Shown here: positions 5,673 through 12,846 of the stretch, in pieces
Layout of the letters: each line of letters opens with the position of its first letter
How positions within the stretch are numbered: the first letter of the stretch is position 1
Origin: Clostridiales bacterium
GTDB taxonomy: Bacteria > Bacillota > Clostridia > Oscillospirales > Oscillospiraceae
Reading direction: 5' to 3'
DNA: 14,617 bases
Assembly: GCA_021203685.1 (NCBI GenBank)
Contig: JAJQAS010000162.1
Span: forward strand, 1 to 14,617
Made by a program: the position numbers and the translations under genes
The notes under the pieces: generated by a model
The model's input: only the letters and a program-made list of their open reading frames with translations
What the model was told of the DNA's origin: nothing
Database searches by the model: none

Positions 5673-6440
5673 ATGTTTCAAATCCTTGTCTATCTCATCG
5701 CCGGATTCAGCGCGGGGGTGGTCACCGGCCTGGCCGGGCTGTCCGCCGCCGCCATCATCTCCCCCCTGCTCATCACCCTGCTGGGCTTCCAGGCATTCGA
5801 GGCCATCGGCATCTCCCTGGCCTCCGACGTGCTGGCCTCCGGCCTCAGCGCCGTTACCTACGCCAAAAACAGGCACATCGCCATCCGCAGCGGGATGTGG
5901 CTGCTGGTGCCCGCCCTGTTCCTGACGGTGGTGGGCTGTCTGGTCAGTTCCAACGTGGACAACGACCTTTTGAGCCTGGTCTCCGTGGCCTTCCCAGTCC
6001 TGCTGGGCTTCAACTTCATCCGGGACAAAGGGGAGAAGCCCCTCAACGCCGGCCACTTTCAGGATAACTTCACCAAGCGGGTGCTGTCTATCATCTCCGG
6101 CGCCATCGTGGGGGCCATCTGCGGCTTCTCCGGGGCCGGCGGCGGCATGATGATGCTGTTCCTGCTGACCTCCCTGCTGGGCTACGAGCTGAAAACCGCT
6201 GTGGGGACCAGCGTGTTCATTATGACGTTCCTGGCTCTGGTGGGGTCGATCTCCCATTTCGCCATGTATGGCTCCGTCCGCTGGGTGCCGCTGGGCATCT
6301 GCGCCCTGTCCGCCCTGGTGGGGGCCGGGTTCGCCGCCAAATACGCCAACCGGGCCGACAGCCGCACGCTCCACCGGGTCATCGGCGGCTGCCTGATGAT
6401 TTTGGGGGTATTTTTGCTGATATTCAAGGTGATTTTGTAA
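5673..6440 (+). CDS. TauE/SafE-family membrane exporter (former DUF81)
   Basis: This 255-residue polytopic membrane protein has two homologous halves typical of TauE/SafE. The first has the glycine-rich GVVTGLAGLSAAAI (15-28); the second has ICGFSGAGGGMMM (149-161). A short basic loop (NFIRDKGEKP) lies between them. About eight hydrophobic segments fill the rest. Characterised family members move sulfite, sulfoacetate or other small organosulfur anions outward; the substrate here cannot be read from sequence. The neighbouring C-S lyase fusion makes sulfur chemistry tempting, but the two units are divergently transcribed and the link is inference. The start at 5673 is chosen for GGAAGG about 9 nt upstream and because the promoter start lies at about 5633. 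Confidence 0.88.
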   Translation: MFQILVYLIAGFSAGVVTGLAGLSAAAIISPLLITLLGFQAFEAIGISLASDVLASGLSAVTYAKNRHIAIRSGMWLLVPALFLTVVGCLVSSNVDNDLLSLVSVAFPVLLGFNFIRDKGEKPLNAGHFQDNFTKRVLSIISGAIVGAICGFSGAGGGMMMLFLLTSLLGYELKTAVGTSVFIMTFLALVGSISHFAMYGSVRWVPLGICALSALVGAGFAAKYANRADSRTLHRVIGGCLMILGVFLLIFKVIL

Positions 6441-6460
6441 CGATAACAGGAAAAATCAAA

Positions 6461-6487
6461 CGCCCGGACCTGAGCGGTCCGGGCGTC
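6461..6487. terminator. Bidirectional terminator between convergent genes
   Basis: An 11-bp perfect stem, ACGCCCGGACC (6461-6471) and GGTCCGGGCGT (6477-6487), with a TGAGC loop. The rightward tail is CTTTG; the leftward tail is TTTGATTTTT. It ends the exporter transcript (stop 6440) and the leftward TagF-like transcript (stop 6509). Confidence 0.88.
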
Positions 6488-6508
6488 TTTGCGTGTCTGG
6501 GGGGGCTG

Positions 6509-9500
6509 TCACCAGTTTCGTTTCCGAATCTCGTCACAGACCCGCTGGCTGTTGTTTTTGTCGATATATTTGTAGAGGGACTTGCGCATCTCGGCGTACT
6601 GGGGCTTGAGCCGGAAACCGCCCGCGGCGTATTCCTCCATCAGGGCGAAGAGCTGATCGTTGTTCACCGCCCGGTCGCCGAACAGGTCGTGCTCCAGGTC
6701 GATGTAGGCCCCCTGGGTCTCGTTGTACTTGTCCACGTCGAACTGGTAGAAGATGACGGGCTTGGCCTGGTAGAACACATCCCAGCAGACGGAGGAGTAG
6801 TCGGTGATGAGCAGACTGCACTCCATCATCAGCCGGTTCAGCGGCTCGGAGCCGAAGGGGATCAGCCGCACCCGGTCGCCGGAGATGGAGAAGTTACCCA
6901 GGTACTCCCGGAACTTGGGGTGGATATAGAAGTTCAGGTACAGGTCGTACCGCTGGAGGTAGTCCTCCAGCCGGGCAGAGTTGAGCAGAGCCATGTAGTT
7001 CTGGTAGTAGTCGCTGTCGCGGAACACCTGGTCGCTGACCTCCTCCAGCCAGTTCCGCCAGGTGGGCATGATGAGGATGGTGCGCCGGTCCATCCGGGCG
7101 GAGCAGTCCTCCAGCACGTCCCACCGGGCCAGGCCGGTGATGATGACCTCCTGGGGCTGGTAACCCAGCTCGTTGACGATGATGTCGTGCTCCATGTCGT
7201 TGGAAGTGACGAACAGGCTGACGGCGTTGGTGCCGGAGCTGAAAAACTCCACTTTTTTCAGGGCGATGACCCCGTGCTGGAGGAACACCAGCTTTTTGTT
7301 TTTCTCGATATAGGGCTGGATGATGCTCTCCTTGCACCGCCAGGCGTAGGCGTGGGCCTTGGAGTCGCTGGACACCAGCAGCCGGGCCGCCAGCAGGTAG
7401 ACCATGTGCCTGAGGCTCATAAACTGGATGACGTGGTCCTTGTAGGGCAGCAGGTTCTCCCGGTAGTCGGTGGCCTTTTTGTCGATGACGAAGTAGATGC
7501 TCCGCTTGAGCTGCGCCTCCATGTTGTGTTCCATGCAGTGCTGGAAGAAATAGAAACCGTTGTCCTGGGCCATGCAGCAGTATTTTTCGTAGGTCAGCAG
7601 GATGCTCTTCTTTTTCAGCTGCCTGCGGAAGAGAAAATAGAGCAGAAAGGCGATGCGCTCCTTGAGCCGGAACAAAAAGCCGCTGTAAGGGGTGCGCTCC
7701 TGGCAGACCAGGGCGAAACGGTTGTTCACCGTTCGGTAGAGGAAGAGCTGCTGTTCCCGGTTCAGCACCACGCTGTCCCCCACAAACAGCCGCCGGAGGC
7801 CGGATTCCTTCATCAGGTCCGCCTTTGCGCCGGTGCGGATGGAGGCGTGGATGGGCGACCAGAACTGGAAGCCGTCCCGCTCAAAGACAGCACGGATGTC
7901 CCAGTAAAGGGGGGTGAAGGTCAGGCGGCGCACGTTGATGCGCACCGTCATCTCATAGAAGTCTCCGCAGTCCCTGAGGGCGGCGCAGGGGAAAAAGTAG
8001 TCCTGCCGGTCGGTCTCCAGTTTGTAGCGGTGGGTCAGCGCCACGCCCACCCAGGTCCCGTGGATTTTGGGACATTGCACTTTCAGGGTCAGGCGGCCAA
8101 AGAGAAGCCGCCCCTGCTGGGCGCGGCAGGCGAAGGAAGGCATATAGCGCAGGCATTTTCCGCCCACCAGCAGGCACATCCGGCCGTTGTACCGCCGGGT
8201 CCAGTGGGGACAGCCCTCCACCGGCTGGCCGGCGAACAGGGTCTCGCCCACCGGGCTGCGTTCCAGGTCGGAGGAAAACCGGAAGGTGGTGGGGAAGGTG
8301 CGGGAAGGGTACTCGGTGTGGAGGGGGTCCAGCACCGGGAGGTACCAGAACCGGTTCCCCCGCCGGATGGCCAGCGTGACCAGCCAGTTGACGGAGAGAC
8401 AGCTCTCCAGCAGGGCTGGGAGGCCGGACAGGTCGGCGGTGACCAGCGTTCCGCCGCCCGGGTTGGGACGGAACGAGACCGGGCACAGGCACTGGAGGGA
8501 GGATTTGGCCTTTTCCAGGCACAGCAGGGCCTCGTCCGCGCCGGTCAGGTCCAGGCTGGGCAGCAGCAGGTTCCACTGCCAGTCCCCGCTGGGCTGGGAG
8601 AGGGCGGTGACGTAGTATTGCTCCCGCCGCTGGGGGCCGGAGAGATATTCCTCCAGACTGGCGCAGCCGGGGCGCTGGACGCCGGGGTCCTCGGCGGCGA
8701 AGTCCAGCACCAGCCGGTGGTCGGCGTTCACAGAAAGGTAGCAGTTTTGGGCCTCCCCCGTGAAAAACGGGCGGGATTCCCACCGGGATTGCAGCTCTGT
8801 GGCCAGCTTCGGCTCCGCCAGCCGCACCGGGCAGCGCAGCAGCAGCGTGTCCTCCCGGCGGAACACACAGGTCAGTTCCACCTGGCCGGTCAGCCCCGTC
8901 AGGGCGGAGAAGGGGATGCGGCCCTCGATGGTGTGGCTCTTGGAGAAATCCCCCTGTGCCTGGCCGGGGAAGAACAGCGTGGCGGGCCGGTCAGAGCCGG
9001 TGTCGTGGAAGGAGAAGCCCTCCGGCTGCTCCATGGTGTCCGGACAGGTGACGGCCAGGCGCATGGCACCGTCCTCCCGGGCAAACGCCGTCAGGCGGCA
9101 GGCCAGCTGCTGGTCGCAGCGGTCTTCCGCCGGACACACCGACAGGGAGAGGCTGTACTGCCTGCCCACATAGTGGGGGAGCACCGTGTACGTCACGCCC
9201 CGGAGGACGAACGACCCGGCCGGGGGCGCGTACCGCCGCCGATCGTCACAGAAAAAGGTATCCAGCCAGCGGACATAGCTCTTGCCGTCGTACTGTTTGA
9301 GGGGGTAGAGGACCACGCCGCTTTTGGTGCGCCGCCCCACGGAAAGGGTCCAGTCCACGTCCCCGCAGGCGGCAAGGGCCTGGTCGAACCCTTCCATCGA
9401 AACGGTGAAGCCCTCTGCCGCCGCGTCGATGGGGTGATACCAATACCGGCTGTGGGGCCGGGAGGCGGCCACCAGCACCAGCTGCCCTTCGGGCAGCTTG

Positions 9501-9625
9501 CCCCGCACCTGCACGCCCAGAACGCCCGGGGTGTCTGTCTGAAAGGCGGCAGACAGATTGCTGATAGTGGAGAGCATGGGGAGATCGGCAGTCATGGGCT
9601 GCCAGAGCGTGGGGGAGGATGACAT
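6509..9625 (-). CDS. TagF-like CDP-glycerol glycerophosphotransferase with a long beta-rich N-terminus
   Basis: This 1038-residue protein is most likely a peripheral membrane polymerase that transfers glycerol-phosphate (or a related polyol phosphate) from a CDP donor onto a wall or surface glycopolymer. Residues about 690-1035 form the Glyphos_transf domain. It has H784 in QHGVIALKK, H902 in YIHPK, TDYSSVCWD (941-949) and YQFDVDKY with YIDLEHDLFGD, the expected donor-binding and catalytic signatures. A basic, hydrophobic stretch before it (RIAFLLYFLFRRQLKKK) looks like a membrane-association helix. Residues 1-640 are beta-rich, with several Trp/Tyr-rich modules and no catalytic motif I recognise. 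They may be tandem Ig-like or carbohydrate-binding domains; repeats are weak by eye. The start has AAAGGA about 10 nt upstream. It follows the dehydrogenase by 117 bp and may have its own promoter. Confidence 0.85.
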   Translation of the reverse strand: MSSSPTLWQPMTADLPMLSTISNLSAAFQTDTPGVLGVQVRGKLPEGQLVLVAASRPHSRYWYHPIDAAAEGFTVSMEGFDQALAACGDVDWTLSVGRRTKSGVVLYPLKQYDGKSYVRWLDTFFCDDRRRYAPPAGSFVLRGVTYTVLPHYVGRQYSLSLSVCPAEDRCDQQLACRLTAFAREDGAMRLAVTCPDTMEQPEGFSFHDTGSDRPATLFFPGQAQGDFSKSHTIEGRIPFSALTGLTGQVELTCVFRREDTLLLRCPVRLAEPKLATELQSRWESRPFFTGEAQNCYLSVNADHRLVLDFAAEDPGVQRPGCASLEEYLSGPQRREQYYVTALSQPSGDWQWNLLLPSLDLTGADEALLCLEKAKSSLQCLCPVSFRPNPGGGTLVTADLSGLPALLESCLSVNWLVTLAIRRGNRFWYLPVLDPLHTEYPSRTFPTTFRFSSDLERSPVGETLFAGQPVEGCPHWTRRYNGRMCLLVGGKCLRYMPSFACRAQQGRLLFGRLTLKVQCPKIHGTWVGVALTHRYKLETDRQDYFFPCAALRDCGDFYEMTVRINVRRLTFTPLYWDIRAVFERDGFQFWSPIHASIRTGAKADLMKESGLRRLFVGDSVVLNREQQLFLYRTVNNRFALVCQERTPYSGFLFRLKERIAFLLYFLFRRQLKKKSILLTYEKYCCMAQDNGFYFFQHCMEHNMEAQLKRSIYFVIDKKATDYRENLLPYKDHVIQFMSLRHMVYLLAARLLVSSDSKAHAYAWRCKESIIQPYIEKNKKLVFLQHGVIALKKVEFFSSGTNAVSLFVTSNDMEHDIIVNELGYQPQEVIITGLARWDVLEDCSARMDRRTILIMPTWRNWLEEVSDQVFRDSDYYQNYMALLNSARLEDYLQRYDLYLNFYIHPKFREYLGNFSISGDRVRLIPFGSEPLNRLMMECSLLITDYSSVCWDVFYQAKPVIFYQFDVDKYNETQGAYIDLEHDLFGDRAVNNDQLFALMEEYAAGGFRLKPQYAEMRKSLYKYIDKNNSQRVCDEIRKRNW

Positions 9626-9660
9626 GGCGTTGCGTCCTTTCTATCAAAGATGAGTCCTTC

Positions 9661-9689
9661 TTGACGGACATTTTATCAGATTTGACGGA
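9661..9689 (-). promoter_or_regulatory. Direct repeat pair flanking a possible promoter of the TagF-like gene
   Basis: TTGACGGA occurs at 9661-9668 and 9682-9689, a 21-bp period (two helical turns). Between them, on the minus strand, lies TGATAAAAT (9670-9678), the best -10 candidate for the TagF-like gene, although its -35 is weak. Same-face direct repeats around a weak promoter fit binding of a response-regulator dimer. That is inference. Confidence 0.4.
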
Positions 9690-9715
9690 AGAGGAAAAGA
9701 GGTATTTCGCCCGTT

Positions 9716-9737
9716 TTCCCGGTGTATTCCCGGTGTA
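9716..9737. repeat. Perfect tandem 11-bp repeat downstream of the dehydrogenase
   Basis: TTCCCGGTGTA occurs twice back to back (9716-9726 and 9727-9737), 5 bp after the dehydrogenase stop and upstream of the TagF-like gene. The 11-bp period puts both copies on the same DNA face. It may be an operator or simply a tandem slip; no hairpin forms. Confidence 0.6.
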
Positions 9738-9742
9738 AATTC

Positions 9743-10513
9743 TCAAATCCTCCGAATCAGCGCCCAGAGGCCCATCATGGCCTCGCTGGGGACAAATTTT
9801 GCCGCTGCCCGGTGCAGGGAACAGACCACCCCCGGCGTGGACACAGGCAGACGCAGCTTCGCGTCCCGCAGTGCCAGCCGAACCACGTTCTTTTCTTTGG
9901 AGGCCAGGGGGAAGTGGCGGATATAGGAGCTGTCCTTCGTTTTCTGGGCCGTGCCGATGAACTCTGTGTCCCTGATCCAGTAGGGACAGACCGCCGTGAC
10001 GCTGATGCCCGTCCCCAGCAGTTCCACCCGGAGGGCGCGGCTGTACCGGTAGAGGAAGGCTTTGGAGGCGGCGTAGATGCCCAGATAGGGAAAGGGCTGG
10101 AATGCGGCGGTGGAGCAAATTTCCAGCACCCGCGCCCCCTTTTGCATATAGGGCAGCACCAGTTGGGTCATGTCCACCGCCGCCCGGCAGTTTAAGTCGA
10201 TCATGGCGTCCGCGTCCGCCGGGGCGATGTCCTTCCACGCGCCGATCTTCCCGAAGCCCGCCGCGTTGACCAGCATCCGCACATCGGGCCGCTCCGTTTG
10301 CAGCAGTTCTTTCAGCGTCTGGAAGGATGCCTTGTCTGTCAGGTCCAGGGGAACAGGATGGATGGCGGCGGCAGACTGCCCGCACAGGCTTTTCAGCCGC
10401 TCCTCCCGCCGGGCGATGACCCAGATCTCATCCAGGGTTTCGCTCTGGTCGATTTGGCGGACAAACTCTCTGCCCAGGCCGCTGGAGGCCCCGGTCACGA
10501 TTGCGATTTTCAT
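9743..10513 (-). CDS. Short-chain dehydrogenase/reductase (classical SDR)
   Basis: This is a 256-residue NAD(P)-dependent oxidoreductase. The start at 10513 (MKIAIVTGASSGLG) is chosen because it has GGAGGAAG about 10 nt upstream and begins at the Rossmann strand; the frame extends further upstream but is out of family there. Motifs are the cofactor loop TGASSGLG (7-14), NAAG (83-86), catalytic S134, and Y147 with K151 (YAASK). A33-R35 (ARRE) after the second strand suggests NADP preference. The C-terminal half (ISVTAVCPYWIRDTEF) resembles fatty-acyl or 3-oxoacyl-type SDRs, but the substrate is not predictable. It is followed by the TagF-like gene on the same strand; no functional link is obvious. 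Confidence 0.88.
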   Translation of the reverse strand: MKIAIVTGASSGLGREFVRQIDQSETLDEIWVIARREERLKSLCGQSAAAIHPVPLDLTDKASFQTLKELLQTERPDVRMLVNAAGFGKIGAWKDIAPADADAMIDLNCRAAVDMTQLVLPYMQKGARVLEICSTAAFQPFPYLGIYAASKAFLYRYSRALRVELLGTGISVTAVCPYWIRDTEFIGTAQKTKDSSYIRHFPLASKEKNVVRLALRDAKLRLPVSTPGVVCSLHRAAAKFVPSEAMMGLWALIRRI

Positions 10514-10567
10514 ATGCGTTTGCTTCCTCCCGTAGGTTTCGCGTGAAAAGATAGCCTTCTCCTTATT

Positions 10568-10596
10568 ATAATACCACAGTCCGATTCCATTCTCAA
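10568..10596 (-). promoter_or_regulatory. Promoter of the dehydrogenase gene
   Basis: On the minus strand TTGAGA (10591-10596), 17 bp, TATTAT (10568-10573), each 5 of 6 to consensus, with TGG before the -10 (extended -10). It leads to the ATG at 10513 with a leader of about 50 nt. Confidence 0.65.
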
Positions 10597-10683
10597 TCTG
10601 AAATCTGCTGTCGTCACCTTGCCGCCCTCCTGCGCATAAAATGGGGAAAACAAGACCCTTTTGGGGAGAACGGAGGAAATCAC

Positions 10684-11235
10684 ATGAGCGATGCGCTGGA
10701 ACGGGCCTTAGACCCGGCGCGGTTTGCGCGGGTGTGGAAGCGGGTGGCCCCGGCAGAGGACGCCTGCCCGGTGGAGGTGGCCCAGCCCAAAGGGTCTGCC
10801 TGTCCAAAGAGGGAAACCGTAGCAGGGGAGAGCGGAGCCTATCTGCGGCGGCGAATCGAGGAGGAACTGTGCCGGTGGCGGTGCTGCCAGGGGCTGGCTG
10901 CGCTTTGCGGCCGCAGCGCCGCGCTGGGGCGGTTGTCCCATCGGGCCTATCGCCGGGCCAGACGGCTGGCGGCGGCGTTGTTCCTGACCACCGGCGGGTG
11001 GTACTTCCCGGCGGGAGTGACGCGGCCCCGGCGGGGGAAGGGACTCCGTTCCGGGCTGCGGGAGCTGTACCGAGGCAGCCAGCGGGCGGAGCGAGAGGAC
11101 AGACAGGCGGCGGAGAGGTTCTCTGACCCCGCCCTCCGGGCGCTGCTGCTGGCGCTGGCGGAGGAGAGCCGGGAGGAACAGAAGGCGATTTTCCAGCTTC
11201 TGAGTGGTAACAAATTTGATTGTCAACCTAATTAA
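10684..11235 (+). CDS. Arg-rich hypothetical protein, possibly degenerate ferritin-like
   Basis: This 183-residue soluble protein has a perfect GGAGG about 8 nt before the ATG. It is highly helical and Arg-rich, with Cys residues at 28, 40, 63, 67, 68, 75 and 180. Residues about 50-105 and 120-174 look like two helical hairpins. The second (LRELYRGSQRAEREDRQAAE, then DPALRALLLALAEESREEQ) has the rhythm of a ferritin-like/rubrerythrin repeat, where E...Y and EExxH are metal ligands. Here the second motif reads EESREEQ with no His, so iron binding is doubtful. The stop codon lies inside the BirA operator of the next gene. I see no strong promoter for it. Function unknown; the ferritin-like reading is a resemblance by eye. 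Confidence 0.7.
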   Translation: MSDALERALDPARFARVWKRVAPAEDACPVEVAQPKGSACPKRETVAGESGAYLRRRIEEELCRWRCCQGLAALCGRSAALGRLSHRAYRRARRLAAALFLTTGGWYFPAGVTRPRRGKGLRSGLRELYRGSQRAEREDRQAAERFSDPALRALLLALAEESREEQKAIFQLLSGNKFDCQPN

Positions 11236-11272
11236 ATTTGAGGTTGACAAACTGCCCGGCGTCCTGTATGAT
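11220..11272 (+). promoter_or_regulatory. BirA operator overlapping the bioY promoter
   Basis: A perfect inverted repeat, TTGTCAACC (11220-11228) and GGTTGACAA (11242-11250), is separated by 13 bp. It matches the Firmicutes BirA site type (TTGTnAAC and its complement about 15 bp apart). The right half supplies the -35 of a promoter: TTGACA (11244-11249), 17 bp, TATGAT (11267-11272). Biotin-loaded BirA should therefore block transcription of the following gene. The left half lies within the end of the upstream ORF. Confidence 0.88.
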
Positions 11273-11315
11273 AACGGGGAAAAGAACGGGCACAGCCCAA
11301 AAGGGAGTTATTACA

Positions 11316-11870
11316 ATGAAACAGAAAACCACTGTCTACCAGCTGACCACCTGCGCGCTGATGGCGGCGCTGATGTGTATTCTTGGCCCCATGTCTATCC
11401 CCATCGGGCCCATCCCCATCTCCTTCACCAACCTGGTCCTCTATCTCACCGTCTACCTGCTGAGGGCCAAAGGGGCCACCGTCAGCTACCTGGTCTACAT
11501 GCTGCTGGGCGCGATGGGAATGCCTGTCTTTTCCGGCTACGCCGGGGGCCTGGCGAAGCTGGCCGGTCCCACCGGCGGCTACCTGGTGGGGTTCCTCTTT
11601 ATCACCCTGATTTCCGGCATTGTGCTGGAGCGCACCAACGCCCACCCGGTCTGGACCTTCCTGGCCATGGTGGTCAGCACCGCCATCGCCTACGCGCTGG
11701 GCACCGCCTGGTATATGTTCCAGACACAGACCCCCCTGTGGTCTGCGCTGGCCGCGTGTGTGTTCCCCTTCATCCCCGCCGACCTGGCCAAAATGGTCGT
11801 AGCCACGGGGCTGGGCAAGGCGGTGCGCGCCGCGCTGGAAAAGGCCCAGCTGCTGCCCCAGGCCGGCTGA
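11316..11870 (+). CDS. bioY: BioY, biotin-specific substrate-binding (S) component of an ECF transporter
   Basis: This 184-residue membrane protein imports biotin with the shared EcfA/A'/T energising module, which is not encoded here. Six hydrophobic segments are visible. Family signatures include an N-terminal ALMAALMCILGP...IPIGPIPISFTN region, GGLAKLAGPTGGYLVGF (about 76-92) and a C-terminal FIPADLAKM motif near 150. Length is typical. The start is set at 11316 because AAGGGAG lies 8 nt upstream and the BirA-controlled promoter start is near 11279; an earlier in-frame ATG at 11238 lies upstream of that start. No biotin-synthesis genes are in the window. The BirA operator independently supports the biotin assignment. 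Confidence 0.95.
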   Translation: MKQKTTVYQLTTCALMAALMCILGPMSIPIGPIPISFTNLVLYLTVYLLRAKGATVSYLVYMLLGAMGMPVFSGYAGGLAKLAGPTGGYLVGFLFITLISGIVLERTNAHPVWTFLAMVVSTAIAYALGTAWYMFQTQTPLWSALAACVFPFIPADLAKMVVATGLGKAVRAALEKAQLLPQAG

Positions 11871-11915
11871 GCGCGACATTCACCAACTGTCTGTTCCTAC
11901 ACAGTTCACCTCCCC

Positions 11916-11948
11916 AAAACCCGGCTGCACTTGTTGCAGTCGGGTTTT
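11916..11948 (+). terminator. Rho-independent terminator after bioY
   Basis: A 14-bp stem with one G-U pair is formed by 11916-11929 (AAAACCCGGCTGCA) and 11935-11948 (TGCAGTCGGGTTTT), loop CTTGT. The A and T runs form the base of the stem, and GCTGTT follows. A small dyad AACTGT/ACAGTT (11885-11890, 11901-11906) precedes it. Confidence 0.85.
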
Positions 11949-12038
11949 GCTGTTGTGAAATGTTCCGATAAAAACAATACATAACAGAAAAATATCAAGC
12001 CTTGACAAGATAACCTGTAAGTTCTGTGACAAACTGTC

Positions 12039-12065
12039 AAGCTGCTGCATAAAATGCAACAGCTT
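12039..12065 (+). ncRNA. Strong stem-loop of unknown role
   Basis: AAGCTG (12039-12044) pairs with CAGCTT (12060-12065); after one C-A mismatch TGCAT (12046-12050) pairs with ATGCA (12054-12058), leaving a 3-nt loop. ATTTCTG follows rather than a clean T-run, so it is a poor terminator. It lies about 150 bp upstream of the predicted CstA-operon promoter. It could be the end of a small RNA or a protein-binding dyad; a transcript is not demonstrated. Confidence 0.3.
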
Positions 12066-12196
12066 ATTTCTGTCTTGATTTACCAAAAATGGAACAAAAA
12101 AGCAAAACCTTCACTTTTCGTCTTTTTGCCCATTGTTTACAGTTTATTCACATATTCTTTTGTTGAAAAATCCAGAATTTGTCCCGGTTTGCCCCC

Positions 12197-12224
12197 TTGA
12201 AAATTTGAATAAATCTGATAAAAT
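12197..12224 (+). promoter_or_regulatory. Promoter of the 187-residue protein and cstA
   Basis: TTGAAA (12197-12202), 16 bp, TAAAAT (12219-12224), each 5 of 6 to consensus. The predicted start near 12231 gives a leader of about 50 nt ending in AAGGAG before the ATG at 12283. Confidence 0.6.
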
Positions 12225-12282
12225 AAGCGTAATCGCCTTTTGGGGCGAGGTTTCACCGCACTTTTGACGAAGGAGAACCAAC

Positions 12283-12846
12283 ATGGAACTGACACGCGAA
12301 AAGGTCCTGTCCCTGGTGCTCAGGGCATACAGTCCCTGTTACGACATCGCCTACGTGGACGAAAAGGAGGCCCCTATGGTGGCTACCGCCGCCTTCCACG
12401 AACACGACACTGGCTATGTGTTGACAAAACGGGCAGCCATGTGGACGGCCGACCGCCACGAATATGTCTATCTGTTCTCCGTGTCACACCTGACTTTGGA
12501 ACTGTACCAGTCCTGTCTGGCCAAGGCCCGTGAACTGGGGGAGCCGCTGGTGGACCCCGCGCCGGGCCACATGAGCACCAACATCGTGGCGCTGTTCCTC
12601 TGCGACTCCGCCGACGAGGACGCCGTCAGGGCGCTCAAAAAGTGCAAAGTCCAAAAATGTTTTCAATTTTCGCTGCGCGGCTGGATGGAGGTACACACGG
12701 CCATGGTCGAACTGGGGAAGGATTCCTTCACGGCCAACTTCGCCGGGCGCAACACAGCGAAATTTTTGAAAAACGTGCTGCACCCCAAAGTGCGGCGCAA
12801 ACCATTTTCCTATCGAAAGAAAGTAAGGAGTGTAGAAAAACCATGA
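12283..12846 (+). CDS. Unrecognised conserved-looking protein translationally coupled to CstA
   Basis: This 187-residue soluble protein begins MELTREKVLSLVLRAYSPCY. AAGGAG lies about 7 nt before the ATG. There are no membrane segments or signal peptide. It looks alpha/beta, with a central HEYVYLFSVSHLTLELYQSCL stretch, a MSTNIVALFLCDSA segment, and a basic C-terminus (LHPKVRRKPFSYRKKVRSVEKP) typical of membrane-lipid or nucleic-acid contact. The TGA stop overlaps the cstA ATG as ATGA, which implies coupled translation and similar dosage. I recall similar small proteins in Clostridia but know no assigned function. A regulatory or accessory subunit of the transporter is the natural inference from coupling, not from sequence. 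Confidence 0.8.
   Translation: MELTREKVLSLVLRAYSPCYDIAYVDEKEAPMVATAAFHEHDTGYVLTKRAAMWTADRHEYVYLFSVSHLTLELYQSCLAKARELGEPLVDPAPGHMSTNIVALFLCDSADEDAVRALKKCKVQKCFQFSLRGWMEVHTAMVELGKDSFTANFAGRNTAKFLKNVLHPKVRRKPFSYRKKVRSVEKP

Larger units (their letters stand above)
11949..12282. other. AT-rich intergenic regulatory region upstream of the CstA operon
   Basis: No gene of support is visible in these 334 bp, which are far more AT-rich than the flanking genes. Visible structure comprises a CTTGACA/TGTCAAG inverted repeat (12001-12007 and 12035-12041), the strong hairpin at 12039-12065, and the promoter at 12197-12224. Just before the start codon, CGCC and GGCG (12234-12247) could form a small leader hairpin. 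I found no known riboswitch pattern. Confidence 0.5.

Noticed and set aside
6689..9622. 977-codon open frame opposite the TagF-like gene
   Set aside because: Antisense shadow without domain motifs; the minus frame has clear Glyphos_transf signatures and a ribosome binding site.
12002..12030. TTGACA at 12002 as a promoter -35
   Set aside because: No acceptable -10 at 16-18 bp; the word is better explained as an arm of an inverted repeat.
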